A stretch of DNA of 64,000 bases from Brucella sp. BE17 (GCF_039545455.1 NZ_CP154467.1:992001-1056000), one strand, 5' to 3'; shown: positions 17,046 to 26,937, counted from the stretch's first letter. Notes: generated by a model not told the origin, from the sequence alone. Translations and numbers: made by a program.

Positions 17046-19424
17046 TTAGAACTTGGTCGAGACACCGAAGTTGAAGTTCTGAACCTTATCGGTATCAGCC
17101 TTCGCAACCGGGAATGCATAGTCAAACCGCAACGGACCAAATGGCGACGCCCACATCAAGCTGACACCGACCGAAGCGCGAAGCTTCTTGTCGTCGCCAA
17201 GAACAGGAACACCGTTACCATTGATATCGGTACCTAGAGTAGACTCATTTCCGTACAGCATAGCAGCATCAGCGAACAGAGCCCCACGAATACCAAGGCT
17301 TTCAGGTACAGCCGGAATCGGGAACTGCACTTCTGCCGTTCCGTTGACATAGGTCGTACCACCTACCCAGTAACGCTTACCGTCGCCTGAATCCTGGTAA
17401 GGACCGATACCATTGAACTTGAACCCGCGAATAATGTCCGAATTATTCTTGAACATATCAAAGATGCGCGCGCCTTCGTCGTCATATTCGTAAATATAGC
17501 CGGCACCAACACCCAGCATACCAACGATATCCGCTTCCTGCGCAAGGGTCTTATAATAGTTCGCCTTGAACGTCGTCTTTATGTACTTTGCATCACCACC
17601 AAGACCAGCAAATTCCTGATTGAACTTGGCGTAAATACCGTCATGCGGGTCTTTCATGTCATCAATGGAATTATATGTCAGCGAATAGCTGATCGACGAG
17701 CGCAGCCAAGGACTATGCTCCCCCGCTTCAACCAGAGCGGGCGCATAATAACCCACACCATCCTCAGTCAGATCATATTTTTCCTGAACGAGATTATAGG
17801 CAATACCCGCAGAGAAATTATCGGTGATTGGCAGACCAAATCTGATCGTACCACCCGTCTGCTCAACATCATAACGACCGCCGCTATCCACGCGATAGGA
17901 ACGACGGAACACATCGAAACCAGCCGACATGCGATAGCCGAGGAAATACGGCTCGGTAAAGGACAGACCGTAGTTACGCATTTTATCCTGACCGGCACCA
18001 GCGCTGATACGGATAAACTGGCCACGTCCCAGGAAGTTACGCTCGGTAATAGCGCCTTCAACGGAAGCACCCGGGGTTTCACCACCCGTCGAGTAGCCAC
18101 CGCCGATGGAGAATTCACCTGTCGACTTTTCGACCACATCCACAACCAGAACGACCTGATCGGGTTCAGAGCCCGGCGCCGTAGAGATGTTTACGGTCTG
18201 GAAGAAATCCAGCGCTTCAAGACGACGCTTGGCGCGCTGCACCATGATCTGATTGAAGGCATCACCTTCGTTCATGTCGAATTCGCGGCGAATCACATAA
18301 TCGCGGGTCTTGTCATTGCCACGGATTTCGATCCGCTGAACATAGGCACGCGGGCCCTGATCAACACTATAAACCACCGAAATCGTGTGGTTTTCAAAAT
18401 CACGATCACCGCGCGGCTCTACCTTCGCAAAAGCGTAGCCGCTGCCTGCGACATTCTCGGTGACGGCCAGAACGGAATCTTCGACTTCCTTGGCGCTGTA
18501 ATTCTTACCCGAACGCGTTTTGACAACACGGCTCAACGCTTCAGTATCAACGCCTTCAACTGTGCTTTCGACGCTGACATCGCCAAATGTGTAGCGCTGA
18601 CCTTCATCGACACTGATGGTAATCGTATATTTATTCGTCGCCGGATCAAGAACCGCATTCGACGAGACAACACGGAAATCCGCATAACCACGATTGTAAT
18701 AGAAGCGGCGCAGCGCCTCTTCATCAGCCTGAAGGCGACCCTCATCGTAAACATCGTTACGCGTCAGCCATGACAGCGGATTAGAACGCTTCGTCGAAAT
18801 AACATCACGCAGACGACGGCCGCTATAGGCCTGATTACCGACAAACTCGATACTATCGATCTTGGTACGCGTACCTTCAGTGATTTCATAAACGACATTC
18901 ACGCGCCCCTGCCCTAGATCGACAGTACGCGCATTGACGATCGCATCACTGCGCCCGATATGCGAATAGGCTGCCTTGATCGCATCCTTGTCGGATTCCA
19001 TCATCGAGGCATCGAAAGGCGCGCGCGGCTTCAACTGAACAGCGCGCTCCAGATCAGGGTCCTTGACCTTCTTATTGCCCTGGAACAGGACATTATTGAC
19101 AACGGACCGCTCACTGACAGTCACAATAAGCGTACTGCCGGACTGATTGATACGCACATCTGAGAAGAGACCCATCGCAAAAAGGCTCTTCACCGCTGAG
19201 TCAATATCAGCACTGGAAAAGGCCTTGCCGGGCCGGATTGCGATATTGTCACGGATAGTCTGGGCATCGACGCGCGCATTGCCACGCACATCAATCCGAC
19301 TCACCACGGCAGCTTGCGCAACATCGACAGACGCCAGAGAAAGCGCAGCAGTACCTGAAGCTACCAGAGCCACCGACATGGCGAGCGCGGAAGCTGCACC
19401 AAAGAATTTAGAACTTGCCGTCAT
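17046..19424 (-). CDS. bamA: Outer membrane protein assembly factor BamA (Omp85)
   Basis: 792 residues from the ATG at 19424 with GGAAAG upstream; the 33 residues before it in the open frame lack signal-peptide features. BamA is the central channel of the machine that inserts beta-barrel proteins in the outer membrane. A signal peptide (FFGAASALAMSVALVASG, cleavage near VAQAA) leads into five POTRA domains, starting VSRIDVRGNARVDAQTIRDN. The surface-antigen barrel has GGYSTGGETPGASVEGAITE and ends in Phe (NFGVSTKF), the outer membrane targeting signal. It heads the lipid A run, which couples LPS and porin assembly. Confidence 0.96.
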   Translation of the reverse strand: MTASSKFFGAASALAMSVALVASGTAALSLASVDVAQAAVVSRIDVRGNARVDAQTIRDNIAIRPGKAFSSADIDSAVKSLFAMGLFSDVRINQSGSTLIVTVSERSVVNNVLFQGNKKVKDPDLERAVQLKPRAPFDASMMESDKDAIKAAYSHIGRSDAIVNARTVDLGQGRVNVVYEITEGTRTKIDSIEFVGNQAYSGRRLRDVISTKRSNPLSWLTRNDVYDEGRLQADEEALRRFYYNRGYADFRVVSSNAVLDPATNKYTITISVDEGQRYTFGDVSVESTVEGVDTEALSRVVKTRSGKNYSAKEVEDSVLAVTENVAGSGYAFAKVEPRGDRDFENHTISVVYSVDQGPRAYVQRIEIRGNDKTRDYVIRREFDMNEGDAFNQIMVQRAKRRLEALDFFQTVNISTAPGSEPDQVVLVVDVVEKSTGEFSIGGGYSTGGETPGASVEGAITERNFLGRGQFIRISAGAGQDKMRNYGLSFTEPYFLGYRMSAGFDVFRRSYRVDSGGRYDVEQTGGTIRFGLPITDNFSAGIAYNLVQEKYDLTEDGVGYYAPALVEAGEHSPWLRSSISYSLTYNSIDDMKDPHDGIYAKFNQEFAGLGGDAKYIKTTFKANYYKTLAQEADIVGMLGVGAGYIYEYDDEGARIFDMFKNNSDIIRGFKFNGIGPYQDSGDGKRYWVGGTTYVNGTAEVQFPIPAVPESLGIRGALFADAAMLYGNESTLGTDINGNGVPVLGDDKKLRASVGVSLMWASPFGPLRFDYAFPVAKADTDKVQNFNFGVSTKF

Positions 19425-19558
19425 AGGCTTTCCGAACCTTCGTTTCTTTCTGTCCCCGGGGCAATCAACCCAGAAATGCACATATAGATACAACCGTATT
19501 AGCCGGTTTTTCCATACAAGCAAGCGTCACGGTTAAATTCTGTTTACTTCAGCAACAA

Positions 19559-19578
19559 GCGTGGCATCCATGCCACGC
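19559..19578. repeat. Inverted repeat upstream of bamA
   Basis: GCGTGGCAT (19559-19567) and ATGCCACGC (19570-19578) form a perfect 9-bp inverted repeat with a 2-base centre, 135 bases before the bamA start. It has no T tract, so it is more likely a protein site or part of an mRNA leader than a terminator. The 334-base gap between rseP and bamA (19425-19758) holds nothing else that I can name. Confidence 0.45.
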
Positions 19579-19758
19579 GAATTATGCGTTATGGTAAACA
19601 AACCGTTTCACTTTTCCAGTTCTTACTCCCAAATTTCACTTCTGTTTAACACTCGCCCCTTGAACAGGGACAAGGTGCCGACTCATTGCAGCCAGTCAGC
19701 CTGAAAACCCGGCCCGGCTCACTCTCAAGTTCGTTGCCTTCAACAGTTGGTCATTTGT

Positions 19759-20898
19759 CTAGCAGGCAAAGACGTCGTTGAAAAGCACGAACCCCATAAA
19801 TCCAATGACAAACAAAAACCCGACGCGATAAAAAATATCTTGCGCTGCGACCGAAACGGGACTGCCCTTTATTGCTTCCACGGCATAAAAGACCAGATGT
19901 CCCCCATCCAATGGCGGCAGCGGAAACAGATTGAGCAAGCCAATGCCGATTGAAAGCATGGCCGTCAACTGGATCAACCAGTCAAAGCCCTGTTTCGCGG
20001 CCTGACTTGCCATATTGGCGATTTTCACTGGACCACCCAGCTGGCATTTGTCCTCGCGACCAAAGGCAAAGCGTTTGAAAAACTCGCCGGTGCGCACAAT
20101 GATGTGTCCGGTTTCGCGCACCGCCTGCCCGACGGATTCCAGCGGGCCATATTCAATGCGGCGGAAATTACCCACCGCCTGCGTGGTTTCCACGCCGATG
20201 GCACCGAACTTGATCTTGTTACCCAGCGGGTCTTCCATTTCGCGTACCAACGGCGTGGCCTCGAGGTCAACCATCTTGCCATCGCGCTCGACCGTAAAAT
20301 GCAACTTATCTCCGGCACGACCGGAAACGATGCGTTGCACATCGGCAAAGGTAGTAATTTTTTGCCCTTCCACGACAACAAAGCGGTCGCCCGGCGTAAA
20401 TCCGGCTTCAGCCGCCGGACCGCCCGGCTGCACAGCCGCGATCAGCGGATCGGCAACCTGCCGCCCATAAAGCGCGAAGAACACGCTGAAAATAGCAATG
20501 GTCAGGATAATGTTGAAAGCGGGGCCTGCAAAAACCGTGGCAGCACGCCGCCAGACCGACCGGGTATGGAACGCCCGGTTGTGATCTTCCTCGCTCAAGC
20601 GACTGTTATCAACGCCAACCGGAGAACTTGTTTGGCTTTCATCGCCAATGAATTTCACATAGCCGCCCAAAGGAATGGCTGAGAGCTTCCAGCGCGTTCC
20701 ATGCCGGTCGGTAAAGCCTATAAGCTCCGGTCCAAAGCCGACTGAAAAAGCCTGAGCGCCAATGCCGCACCATCGCGCAACGAGGTAATGCCCCATTTCA
20801 TGCACGAACACGACGACCAGCAACACAAAAAGAAACGGAATAAGGGTGCCAACGAGCAGACTGTCGCTGCCGAATAAAAAGGCCAGAGCCTCCTGCAA
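19759..20898 (-). CDS. rseP: RIP metalloprotease RseP (site-2 protease)
   Basis: 379 residues beginning at a TTG with GGGAG eight bases upstream. Intramembrane zinc protease of the RseP/SpoIVFB family that cuts membrane-bound anti-sigma factors and leftover signal peptides. The zinc site HEMGH lies in the first transmembrane helix (VFVHEMGHYLVARWCG). A PDZ domain follows around AAEAGFTPGDRFVVVEGQKI, and the third metal ligand is in LNLFPLPPLDGGHLVFY near the C-terminus. It follows cdsA directly (20-base gap); most relatives have dxr between the two. Confidence 0.95.
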   Translation of the reverse strand: MQEALAFLFGSDSLLVGTLIPFLFVLLVVVFVHEMGHYLVARWCGIGAQAFSVGFGPELIGFTDRHGTRWKLSAIPLGGYVKFIGDESQTSSPVGVDNSRLSEEDHNRAFHTRSVWRRAATVFAGPAFNIILTIAIFSVFFALYGRQVADPLIAAVQPGGPAAEAGFTPGDRFVVVEGQKITTFADVQRIVSGRAGDKLHFTVERDGKMVDLEATPLVREMEDPLGNKIKFGAIGVETTQAVGNFRRIEYGPLESVGQAVRETGHIIVRTGEFFKRFAFGREDKCQLGGPVKIANMASQAAKQGFDWLIQLTAMLSIGIGLLNLFPLPPLDGGHLVFYAVEAIKGSPVSVAAQDIFYRVGFLFVIGFMGFVLFNDVFAC

Positions 20899-20918
20899 AA
20901 TACTAACTCCCTACTGGC

Positions 20919-21731
20919 TCAGAAACTGAAAAAGATTGCAGACGGCACATCCGGCTCAGCCACCAGTGCCCCGAAAATATAAAGCAGTGCAGCTGCCGCA
21001 ACAAGCCCGTCAACGCGATCCAGAACACCGCCATGTCCGGGCAAGAGCTTGCCCGAATCTTTGGCCCCAAACCGTCGCTTGACCCATGATTCGGCAAGAT
21101 CGCCGATCTGCGAGACAACAGACAGCACCAAAGCCAGCACCGGCACCATCAATCCGCCCGGCGTCGCTACCAATGATGCCACGAGAATACCGCCAGCTAT
21201 TGCCGCAGCCGTCCCACCTATTGCGCCTGACCACGTCTTGTTGGGCGAAAACCGTGGCGCAAGTTTTGGCCCGCCCAAAGCCCGTCCGTTGAAATAGGCC
21301 CCGATATCGGTAGCCCAGACGACTGCGAACAGAAAGATGATCGCCGTAAAGCCAAACGGTTCGTCACCACGCAGAAGCGACAGCGAAACCGCTGAAAACC
21401 CTGCGTAGAAAAGCCCTGCCGCGGGCCATGCCCGGCCAGCCTTCCATTGCGTGGCAAGCAGGATCACGCTTCCCAGCACAAGCGCTCCGATTGTCAGTAG
21501 CGCACCATTGTCTAGAATGAGCAGCACACTGACGCCAATCAGCCATACCCACCCGAACAACCGTGAAAACAGCGTCTGACGCGAAGCCGTCAGGCCAAGC
21601 CACTCATAAAACATCGCAAGACCGATCGCGATGGAAAAAAGCGTAAAGCCCAATCCCCCGACCCAGGTCAGCCATAAAGCGGCTATCCCCAGTACGATCG
21701 CCGTGATGATACGGATTTGCAGATTAGACAT
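20919..21731 (-). CDS. cdsA: Phosphatidate cytidylyltransferase
   Basis: 270 residues. CdsA makes CDP-diacylglycerol from phosphatidic acid and CTP, the branch point of phospholipid synthesis. It has seven or eight hydrophobic helices and ends with the family signature, seen here as SWVKRRFGAKDSGKLLPGHG followed by GVLDRVDGLVAA. The FSPNKTWSGAIGG segment is also conserved. It lies 89 bases after uppS and just before rseP on the same strand. The spacer to uppS contains the 12-base palindrome TGACGCGCGTCA (21747-21758). Confidence 0.95.
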   Translation of the reverse strand: MSNLQIRIITAIVLGIAALWLTWVGGLGFTLFSIAIGLAMFYEWLGLTASRQTLFSRLFGWVWLIGVSVLLILDNGALLTIGALVLGSVILLATQWKAGRAWPAAGLFYAGFSAVSLSLLRGDEPFGFTAIIFLFAVVWATDIGAYFNGRALGGPKLAPRFSPNKTWSGAIGGTAAAIAGGILVASLVATPGGLMVPVLALVLSVVSQIGDLAESWVKRRFGAKDSGKLLPGHGGVLDRVDGLVAAAALLYIFGALVAEPDVPSAIFFSF

Positions 21732-21820
21732 TGCGACCTTTCGACCTGACGCGCGTCATGACGTGTGGGACCGTGGAACAGAGCGGCAAGGAAATGAAAC
21801 AGCGTAAGAACCTGCGCACA

Positions 21821-22573
21821 TTATTGTCCTATCGCCCGACTGCTTTCGTCACAATCTTCGAGACTGGTACACACCTCTACACCGCCAAAGCGACGCTCGC
21901 GCTGGCGGAACACCTCGTAAGCGGCTTCGAGATCACCCGCACGAAAATCGGGCCAATGCCCGGGCAGGAACAGGAATTCCGCATAAGCCGCCTGCCAGAG
22001 CAGGAAATTGGAGAGACGCATTTCACCACTGGTGCGAATGATGAGGTCTGGATCGGGAATACCTGCGGTATCGAGATTGGCCGAGATCAGATCAGCGGAA
22101 ATGGAAGACGGATCAAGACGGCCTGAAGCAACATCACATGCAAGGCTTTTCACTGCGCGCGCGATTTCATCACGCGAACCGTAATTAAAGGCGATCACCA
22201 GATTGAGGCCGGTGTTCTGGCGGGTAAGCACTTCTGCTTCGGCAAGGAGGCTGCGGATATCATCCGCCAGCCCTTCACGCTCACCGATAATACTCACCTT
22301 TACATTGTTGCGATGCAGTTCAGCCAGATCCCGACGAATGAACAGCTTGAGCAAGCCCAGGAGATCGCTGACCTCGCCACTGGGGCGCGACCAGTTTTCG
22401 GAGGAAAATGCAAAAAGCGTGAGATAGCTCAAGCCTCGCTCGCCCGCCGCCTTAACCGTCTCACGCAAAGCCTCGACGCCGGCGCGATGGCCTGCGCTGC
22501 GCGGAAGTCCACGCGCTTTCGCCCAACGGCCGTTGCCATCCATGATGATGGCGATATGGCGCGGATCCGACAT
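21821..22573 (-). CDS. uppS: Isoprenyl (undecaprenyl) diphosphate synthase
   Basis: 250 residues from the ATG at 22573 with AAGGAGAG upstream. UppS is a cis-prenyltransferase that extends farnesyl diphosphate to the C55 lipid carrier of peptidoglycan and O-antigen synthesis. The N-terminal motif [20 protein letters not shown] holds the catalytic Asp, followed by [13 protein letters not shown]. Other motifs are [27 protein letters not shown] and the C-terminal [20 protein letters not shown]. It lies 32 bases downstream of frr. Confidence 0.96.
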   Translation of the reverse strand: MSDPRHIAIIMDGNGRWAKARGLPRSAGHRAGVEALRETVKAAGERGLSYLTLFAFSSENWSRPSGEVSDLLGLLKLFIRRDLAELHRNNVKVSIIGEREGLADDIRSLLAEAEVLTRQNTGLNLVIAFNYGSRDEIARAVKSLACDVASGRLDPSSISADLISANLDTAGIPDPDLIIRTSGEMRLSNFLLWQAAYAEFLFLPGHWPDFRAGDLEAAYEVFRQRERRFGGVEVCTSLEDCDESSRAIGQ

Positions 22574-22605
22574 CAAGCGGCTCTCCTTATGGAAACCATG
22601 CAGGC

Positions 22606-23166
22606 TTAAACCTGCATGATCTCTCCTTCCTTCACCGCAACGATCTTGTCCATTTCCGCGATGGTATCGTCGGTGAGCTTCTGGACCTTTTCCGACTGGA
22701 TCCGGCTTTCATCCTGACTGATCTCGCTATCTTTCTCCAGCTTTTTCAGCGTGTCCATACCGTCGCGGCGCACATGGCGGGCAGCAATGCGGCCCTGCTC
22801 GGCATATTGATGGGCGATCTTGACCAGCTCCTTGCGGCGCTGTTCATTGAGTTCAGGTAACGGAATACGCAGCGTCATACCGTCGGTAATCGGGTTCAGA
22901 CCCAGACCGGAATCGCGGATCGCACGCTCGACAGCACCAACCATGGTCTTGTCCCACACCGAAACCGACAGCATGCGTGATTCCGGCACGGTAATATTGG
23001 CGACCTGATTGATCGGCATCGTCGAACCATAGGCTTCGATAGTGATGGGTTCGAGCAGGCTTGCGGAAGCACGTCCGGTGCGAAGCCCACCAAGATCGTG
23101 TTTTAGCGCACTGACCGCACCTTCCATGCGTCGCTTGAGGTCGTTGATGTCAAAAACATCGCTCAT
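22606..23166 (-). CDS. frr: Ribosome recycling factor
   Basis: 186 residues, the normal length. RRF splits post-termination ribosomes together with EF-G. Family segments include [58 protein letters not shown]-like [34 protein letters not shown] and the C-terminal [18 protein letters not shown]. Part of the rpsB-tsf-pyrH-frr run conserved in most bacteria. Confidence 0.97.
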   Translation of the reverse strand: MSDVFDINDLKRRMEGAVSALKHDLGGLRTGRASASLLEPITIEAYGSTMPINQVANITVPESRMLSVSVWDKTMVGAVERAIRDSGLGLNPITDGMTLRIPLPELNEQRRKELVKIAHQYAEQGRIAARHVRRDGMDTLKKLEKDSEISQDESRIQSEKVQKLTDDTIAEMDKIVAVKEGEIMQV

Positions 23167-23226
23167 GCATCTTCTCCTTGATTGCGTAACAGGGGTGTTT
23201 TCATGCCCACACGTTCGTTGTCTTGA

Positions 23227-23949
23227 TCACCTGTCCGAAACGATCGTGCAGCGCCCCTTGCCTTGCAGAATGCCGGCCAAGCCGCCGTTGTCATGAATTG
23301 AATAGACTATTATCGGAATGTTGTTCTCACGCGCAAGGGCAACCGCCGCAGTATCCATCACCGCAAGCCCTCGCTCCAGCACCTCGACATGCGTCAATCG
23401 GTCAAAACGCGTCGCAGTGGGGTCCTTCTTGGGATCGGCAGAATAGATACCGTCCACCTGGGTGCCTTTCAGAAGCGCATCCGCGCCGATCTCGGCTGCG
23501 CGCAACGCTGCTGCCGTATCGGTCGTAAAGAACGGATTGCCCGTACCGCCCGCAAAAATCACCACTTTGCCTTCATCCATATAGGCCGTTGCCTTGCGTT
23601 GCGAGAAACTCTCGCAGATTTCAGGCATTGCTATGGCAGAAAGCACGACAGCATCGACGCCAATCTTGTTGAGAGAAGTGCGCAGAGCCAGCGAATTAAT
23701 AACGGTCGCAAGCATTCCCATATGGTCGCCCGTTACCCGATCGCCGCCTTTGGAAGCGACCGCTACCCCCCGAAAAATATTGCCGCCGCCGATTACAACG
23801 CCCACCTCGACGCCAAGCGCGCGGGCCTGTTTGATATCACCAGCAATACGGTCGGCAACCGACACATCAATGCCAAAACCCTGACTACCCATTAACGCTT
23901 CACCGGAGGCTTTCAAAAGGACGCGCTTATAGGCGGGCTTGCCGGACAT
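23227..23949 (-). CDS. pyrH: UMP kinase
   Basis: 240 residues. PyrH phosphorylates UMP to UDP and belongs to the amino acid kinase fold. Motifs visible are YKRVLLKASGEALMG at the N-terminus, VGVVIGGGNIFRG, GDHMGMLATVINSLAL, IFAGGTGNPFFTTDTAAALR and IPIIVYSIHDNGGLAGILQG near the C-terminus. It sits between tsf and frr, 60 bases before frr. Confidence 0.97.
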   Translation of the reverse strand: MSGKPAYKRVLLKASGEALMGSQGFGIDVSVADRIAGDIKQARALGVEVGVVIGGGNIFRGVAVASKGGDRVTGDHMGMLATVINSLALRTSLNKIGVDAVVLSAIAMPEICESFSQRKATAYMDEGKVVIFAGGTGNPFFTTDTAAALRAAEIGADALLKGTQVDGIYSADPKKDPTATRFDRLTHVEVLERGLAVMDTAAVALARENNIPIIVYSIHDNGGLAGILQGKGRCTIVSDR

Positions 23950-23997
23950 GAAAGTTTCTCCAACGCTAGATTAAAACAGGATGCTGGGTTCCGATAC

Positions 23998-24033
23998 ACG
24001 AAGGGCATCGCGTTGTCACGCGATGCCCTTCGT
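23998..24033 (-). other. Long hairpin between tsf and pyrH
   Basis: ACGAAGGGCATCGCG (23998-24012) is perfectly complementary to CGCGATGCCCTTCGT (24019-24033), a 15-bp stem with a 6-base loop. No T run follows on the minus strand, so it is not a typical terminator. It may instead shield the tsf transcript from exonucleases or mark a processing point before pyrH. Confidence 0.6.
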
Positions 24034-24073
24034 AATCAAAAGCCTTTTCAGGCAAATATGATTTTAGAACGCG

Positions 24074-24991
24074 TTAGCTCTTGACAGCAGCAGCCACTTC
24101 AGCAGCGAAATCGCTTTCTTCTTTTTCGATGCCTTCGCCCAGAGCGACACGGGCAAAAGCCGTAATCTTTGCCGGAGCTCCGATAGACTTTTCAGCATCT
24201 TTGAGCGCTGCTGCAACCGTCAGGTCCGGGTTGATGACGAAAGACTGCGACAGAAGAACGACTTCCTCGTAGAACTTGCGCATACGGCCTTCAATCATCT
24301 TTTCGATGATGTTGTCCGGCTTGCCGGATTCGCGAGCCTGCTCGATGAAGATCGACTTTTCACGTTCGGCAGCTGCCGGGTCGACATCTTCAGCGGTCAG
24401 AGCCAGAGGATTGATTGCTGCTACGTGCATGGCAACCTGACGGCCGAATGCACGGGCGGCTTCCGCATCACCTGCGGTTTCGATGGCAACCAGAACGCCG
24501 AGCTTGCCAAGACCGTCGGCAACGCCGTTGTGAACGTAAGTGGCAACAGCGCCCTGCGAGACTTCAAGGGCTGCCGCGCGACGGAAGCTGATGTTTTCGC
24601 CAATGGTTGCAACAGCGTCTTTTGCAGCCTGGGTCACAGACTTGCCATCGACATTGGCGTCAGCAACGGCTTCGCTCGAGCCATCGGTGGTCAGCGCTGC
24701 ATCAGCAATCTTGCGAACCAGTTCCTGGAAAGCTTCGTTACGGGCAACGAAGTCGGTTTCGGAGTTGACTTCGACGACAACAGCCTTGTTGCCGGAAGTT
24801 GCAACGCCAACCAGACCTTCGGCAGCCGTGCGGCCAGCCTTCTTGTCGGCCTTGGCCATGCCCTTGGCACGCAGCCAGTCGACAGCGGCTTCAATGTCGC
24901 CATTGGTTTCGGCAAGAGCTGCCTTGCAGTCCATCATGCCAGCGCCGGTAAGTTCGCGGAGTTCTTTAACCTGAGATGCGGTAATGCTCAT
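24074..24991 (-). CDS. tsf: Translation elongation factor Ts
   Basis: 305 residues from the ATG at 24991 ([12 protein letters not shown]); five extra upstream codons to 25006 are unlikely. EF-Ts exchanges GDP for GTP on EF-Tu. The N-terminal UBA-like domain reads [19 protein letters not shown], followed by [20 protein letters not shown]. The core has [19 protein letters not shown] and [16 protein letters not shown]. It is preceded by a small hairpin in its leader and follows rpsB. Confidence 0.97.
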   Translation of the reverse strand: MSITASQVKELRELTGAGMMDCKAALAETNGDIEAAVDWLRAKGMAKADKKAGRTAAEGLVGVATSGNKAVVVEVNSETDFVARNEAFQELVRKIADAALTTDGSSEAVADANVDGKSVTQAAKDAVATIGENISFRRAAALEVSQGAVATYVHNGVADGLGKLGVLVAIETAGDAEAARAFGRQVAMHVAAINPLALTAEDVDPAAAEREKSIFIEQARESGKPDNIIEKMIEGRMRKFYEEVVLLSQSFVINPDLTVAAALKDAEKSIGAPAKITAFARVALGEGIEKEESDFAAEVAAAVKS

Positions 24992-25015
24992 TGTGTCGCC
25001 TTTCACGAAAGCGAA

Positions 25016-25035
25016 GGCACACCAAAGGGTGTGCC
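25016..25035 (-). terminator. Hairpin in the rpsB-tsf spacer, possible attenuator
   Basis: GGCACACC (25016-25023) and GGTGTGCC (25028-25035) form a perfect 8-bp stem with a 4-base loop. On the minus strand it is followed by TTCGCTTTCG rather than a clean T run, 25 bases before the tsf start. This fits partial termination between rpsB and tsf, as known in other bacteria. Confidence 0.5.
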
Positions 25036-25177
25036 AACTTTGAACCGGCGCCTGTTCAACAAAACAGCAAGGTCACTCCAAAATGCGTATTTCAGAATCA
25101 CACTCTCGCACCGGGATGAAACAAGATTATCCACCCGCCCTATCAACGATATGACGGATGGATGAAATCATACAGCT

Positions 25178-25948
25178 TTAAGCGCCTTCAGCAGGTGCTT
25201 CGAGAGCAGGCTCCACCGGGGTTTCGGCCTGTGCGCCGATGTCGATACCCATAGCGCCCTGCTGGCGCGCGATACCGTCAATGGCGGCGCGTGCAATCAG
25301 GTCGCAATAAAGTGCGATAGCGCGTGCAGCGTCATCATTGCCCGGGATCGGATAGTCGATCTGGTCTGGGTCGCAGTTCGAATCGATTACAGCAACAACC
25401 GGAATGCCAAGACGCTTGGCTTCCTGGATAGCAATAGCTTCCTTGTTGGTGTCGATGATAAAGATAAGATCAGGAACCGAACCCATGTCCTTGATACCGC
25501 CGAGCGCGCGATTAAGCTTTTCACGCTCGCGTTCCAGAGTCAGGCGTTCCTTCTTCGAATAACCCTGCGCATCGCTGGAGAGGATTTCATCGAGCTTACG
25601 CAGACGCTGAATCGAATTGGAGATCGTCTTCCAGTTGGTCATCATGCCGCCGAGCCAGCGGGCATTGACGAAATACTGGGCCGAACGAGTGGCTGCATCG
25701 GCGATGATATCCGAAGCCTGACGCTTGGTGCCGACGAACAGAACACGACCGCCGCGAGCAACGGTGTCAGAGACAACCTTCAGCGCGTTGTGCAGCAGCG
25801 GAACGCTCTGCGACAGGTCCATGATGTGAATGTTGTTGCGAGCGCCATAAATAAAAGGCGCCATCTTCGGGTTCCAGCGGTGGGTCTGGTGGCCGAAGTG
25901 AACACCAGCTTCCAGAAGCTGGCGCATGCTGAATTCAGGCAATGCCAT
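25178..25948 (-). CDS. rpsB: 30S ribosomal protein S2
   Basis: 256 residues from the ATG at 25948 ([20 protein letters not shown]), with AAGGAAAT upstream. S2 binds the head of the 30S subunit. Family segments are [58 protein letters not shown], the [20 protein letters not shown] strand and the C-terminal [20 protein letters not shown]. The last 20 or so residues are an Ala/Glu/Pro-rich tail. First gene of the translation-to-lipid A cluster. Confidence 0.97.
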   Translation of the reverse strand: MALPEFSMRQLLEAGVHFGHQTHRWNPKMAPFIYGARNNIHIMDLSQSVPLLHNALKVVSDTVARGGRVLFVGTKRQASDIIADAATRSAQYFVNARWLGGMMTNWKTISNSIQRLRKLDEILSSDAQGYSKKERLTLEREREKLNRALGGIKDMGSVPDLIFIIDTNKEAIAIQEAKRLGIPVVAVIDSNCDPDQIDYPIPGNDDAARAIALYCDLIARAAIDGIARQQGAMGIDIGAQAETPVEPALEAPAEGA

Positions 25949-25971
25949 CTTAATTTCCTTTTCCGGTTTAA

Positions 25972-26006
25972 CCTCCACGGGCTGAGGCGATTGCTCGCCA
26001 CCGGAG
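25972..26006 (-). promoter_or_regulatory. Structured rpsB 5' leader, candidate S2 autoregulatory element
   Basis: Read on the minus strand, CCTCC (26006-26002) can pair with GGAGG (25976-25972), enclosing a 5-bp stem GGCGA/TCGCC (25999-25995 with 25990-25986) closed by a GCAA tetraloop. The element ends 23 bases before the rpsB ATG. GNRA tetraloops are usual RNA tertiary contacts. S2 represses its own operon through the leader in E. coli; whether this is an alphaproteobacterial counterpart is inference. Confidence 0.4.
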
Positions 26007-26100
26007 GCGCTTGCCGGATTTCTCCCGACAAAAGCCCAATCCCGTGTGTGGAATAGGCGCGCTGTTAACCCATCGCGCCATCAATTGCAAGTCGTACAGC

Positions 26101-26937
26101 TTACTTGCAGGGCACGTTCTGTTGAGATTTATCGAAAACATCAAGCTTTACCAGCTTTCCATTCACGGAAAAGTCTCCGTAGTCCATATTCAGGGTGCGG
26201 GTAATGCCGTTACGGTAGAGTTTGAAATTGATGCGATAGATCGGCAAGCCATCCTGCTGTTCCTTGTCATCATAATAAGCAATCGTCACCGGCCACACAG
26301 GATCCTTGGAAAGCTTGCCCATGGCACGGCTTTCGTCATCGGATGCATCGTACGCTTTTCCAACGACTACCGTGGTTGCAACCACGCGGTCAGCATCCTC
26401 GGATGCATCATAAAGCGTTGTCTCGTAGAATTTCTCGCCCGCCTCCGCCTTGCCGATCAGTTCCTCCATATGCTTGGTGGGGAACTGCGTGCCGCGCAGA
26501 TCGATCTTGTTTTCTTTGGGCTTGGTAATGTCGACAATGGTCTTGCCGCCATCAAGCTTCGCATCGCCGCGCACTTCCTTGATCAGTTCCTTGTCGACAA
26601 ATGTCTTGTTGACGAAGCGGAAGTCTTTGCCGTCGCCACCTTCAAAGGTCGTGGTCTGTTGATCCGTCACGCGCTGTGGCTGTTCTTCCATGTCGATGCG
26701 CGTCACAAAACGAAAATTCGTTGTATAGCCTTCGCAAGCCGAGCCGTTGAATTCATAGACCATACGACCGGTCAGCCCGGTTATGCCCGATTTTTCGTCT
26801 GCGCGATCAAGCGTCAGGTCATAAACGGCGCGATGCGGCACCAGTGAGACGGTTGACGCCGCAAGTGCGACGCCCGAAAGTCCGCCCCAGACACAGGCTG
26901 CTGCTGCAATTCCGAAAGCTGGCCTGAAAAAACGCAT
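26101..26937 (-). CDS. eipB: EipB-type periplasmic envelope integrity protein (DUF1849)
   Basis: 278 residues from the ATG at 26937 (MRFFRPAFG) with GGGAGA upstream; the frame is open to 26967. A signal peptide is followed by a mature protein beginning near ASTVSLVPHRAVYDLTL. It matches the DUF1849 family, whose Brucella abortus member EipB forms a spiral beta structure in the periplasm and is needed for envelope integrity. Two cysteines fit its conserved disulfide: one in NGSACEGY and one in the C-terminal NVPCK. It is monocistronic by position, 152 bases before rpsB. Confidence 0.85.
   Translation of the reverse strand: MRFFRPAFGIAAAACVWGGLSGVALAASTVSLVPHRAVYDLTLDRADEKSGITGLTGRMVYEFNGSACEGYTTNFRFVTRIDMEEQPQRVTDQQTTTFEGGDGKDFRFVNKTFVDKELIKEVRGDAKLDGGKTIVDITKPKENKIDLRGTQFPTKHMEELIGKAEAGEKFYETTLYDASEDADRVVATTVVVGKAYDASDDESRAMGKLSKDPVWPVTIAYYDDKEQQDGLPIYRINFKLYRNGITRTLNMDYGDFSVNGKLVKLDVFDKSQQNVPCK

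Noticed and set aside
17643..18773. A 376-codon plus-strand frame opposite bamA
   Set aside because: Antisense shadow of a fully supported BamA gene.
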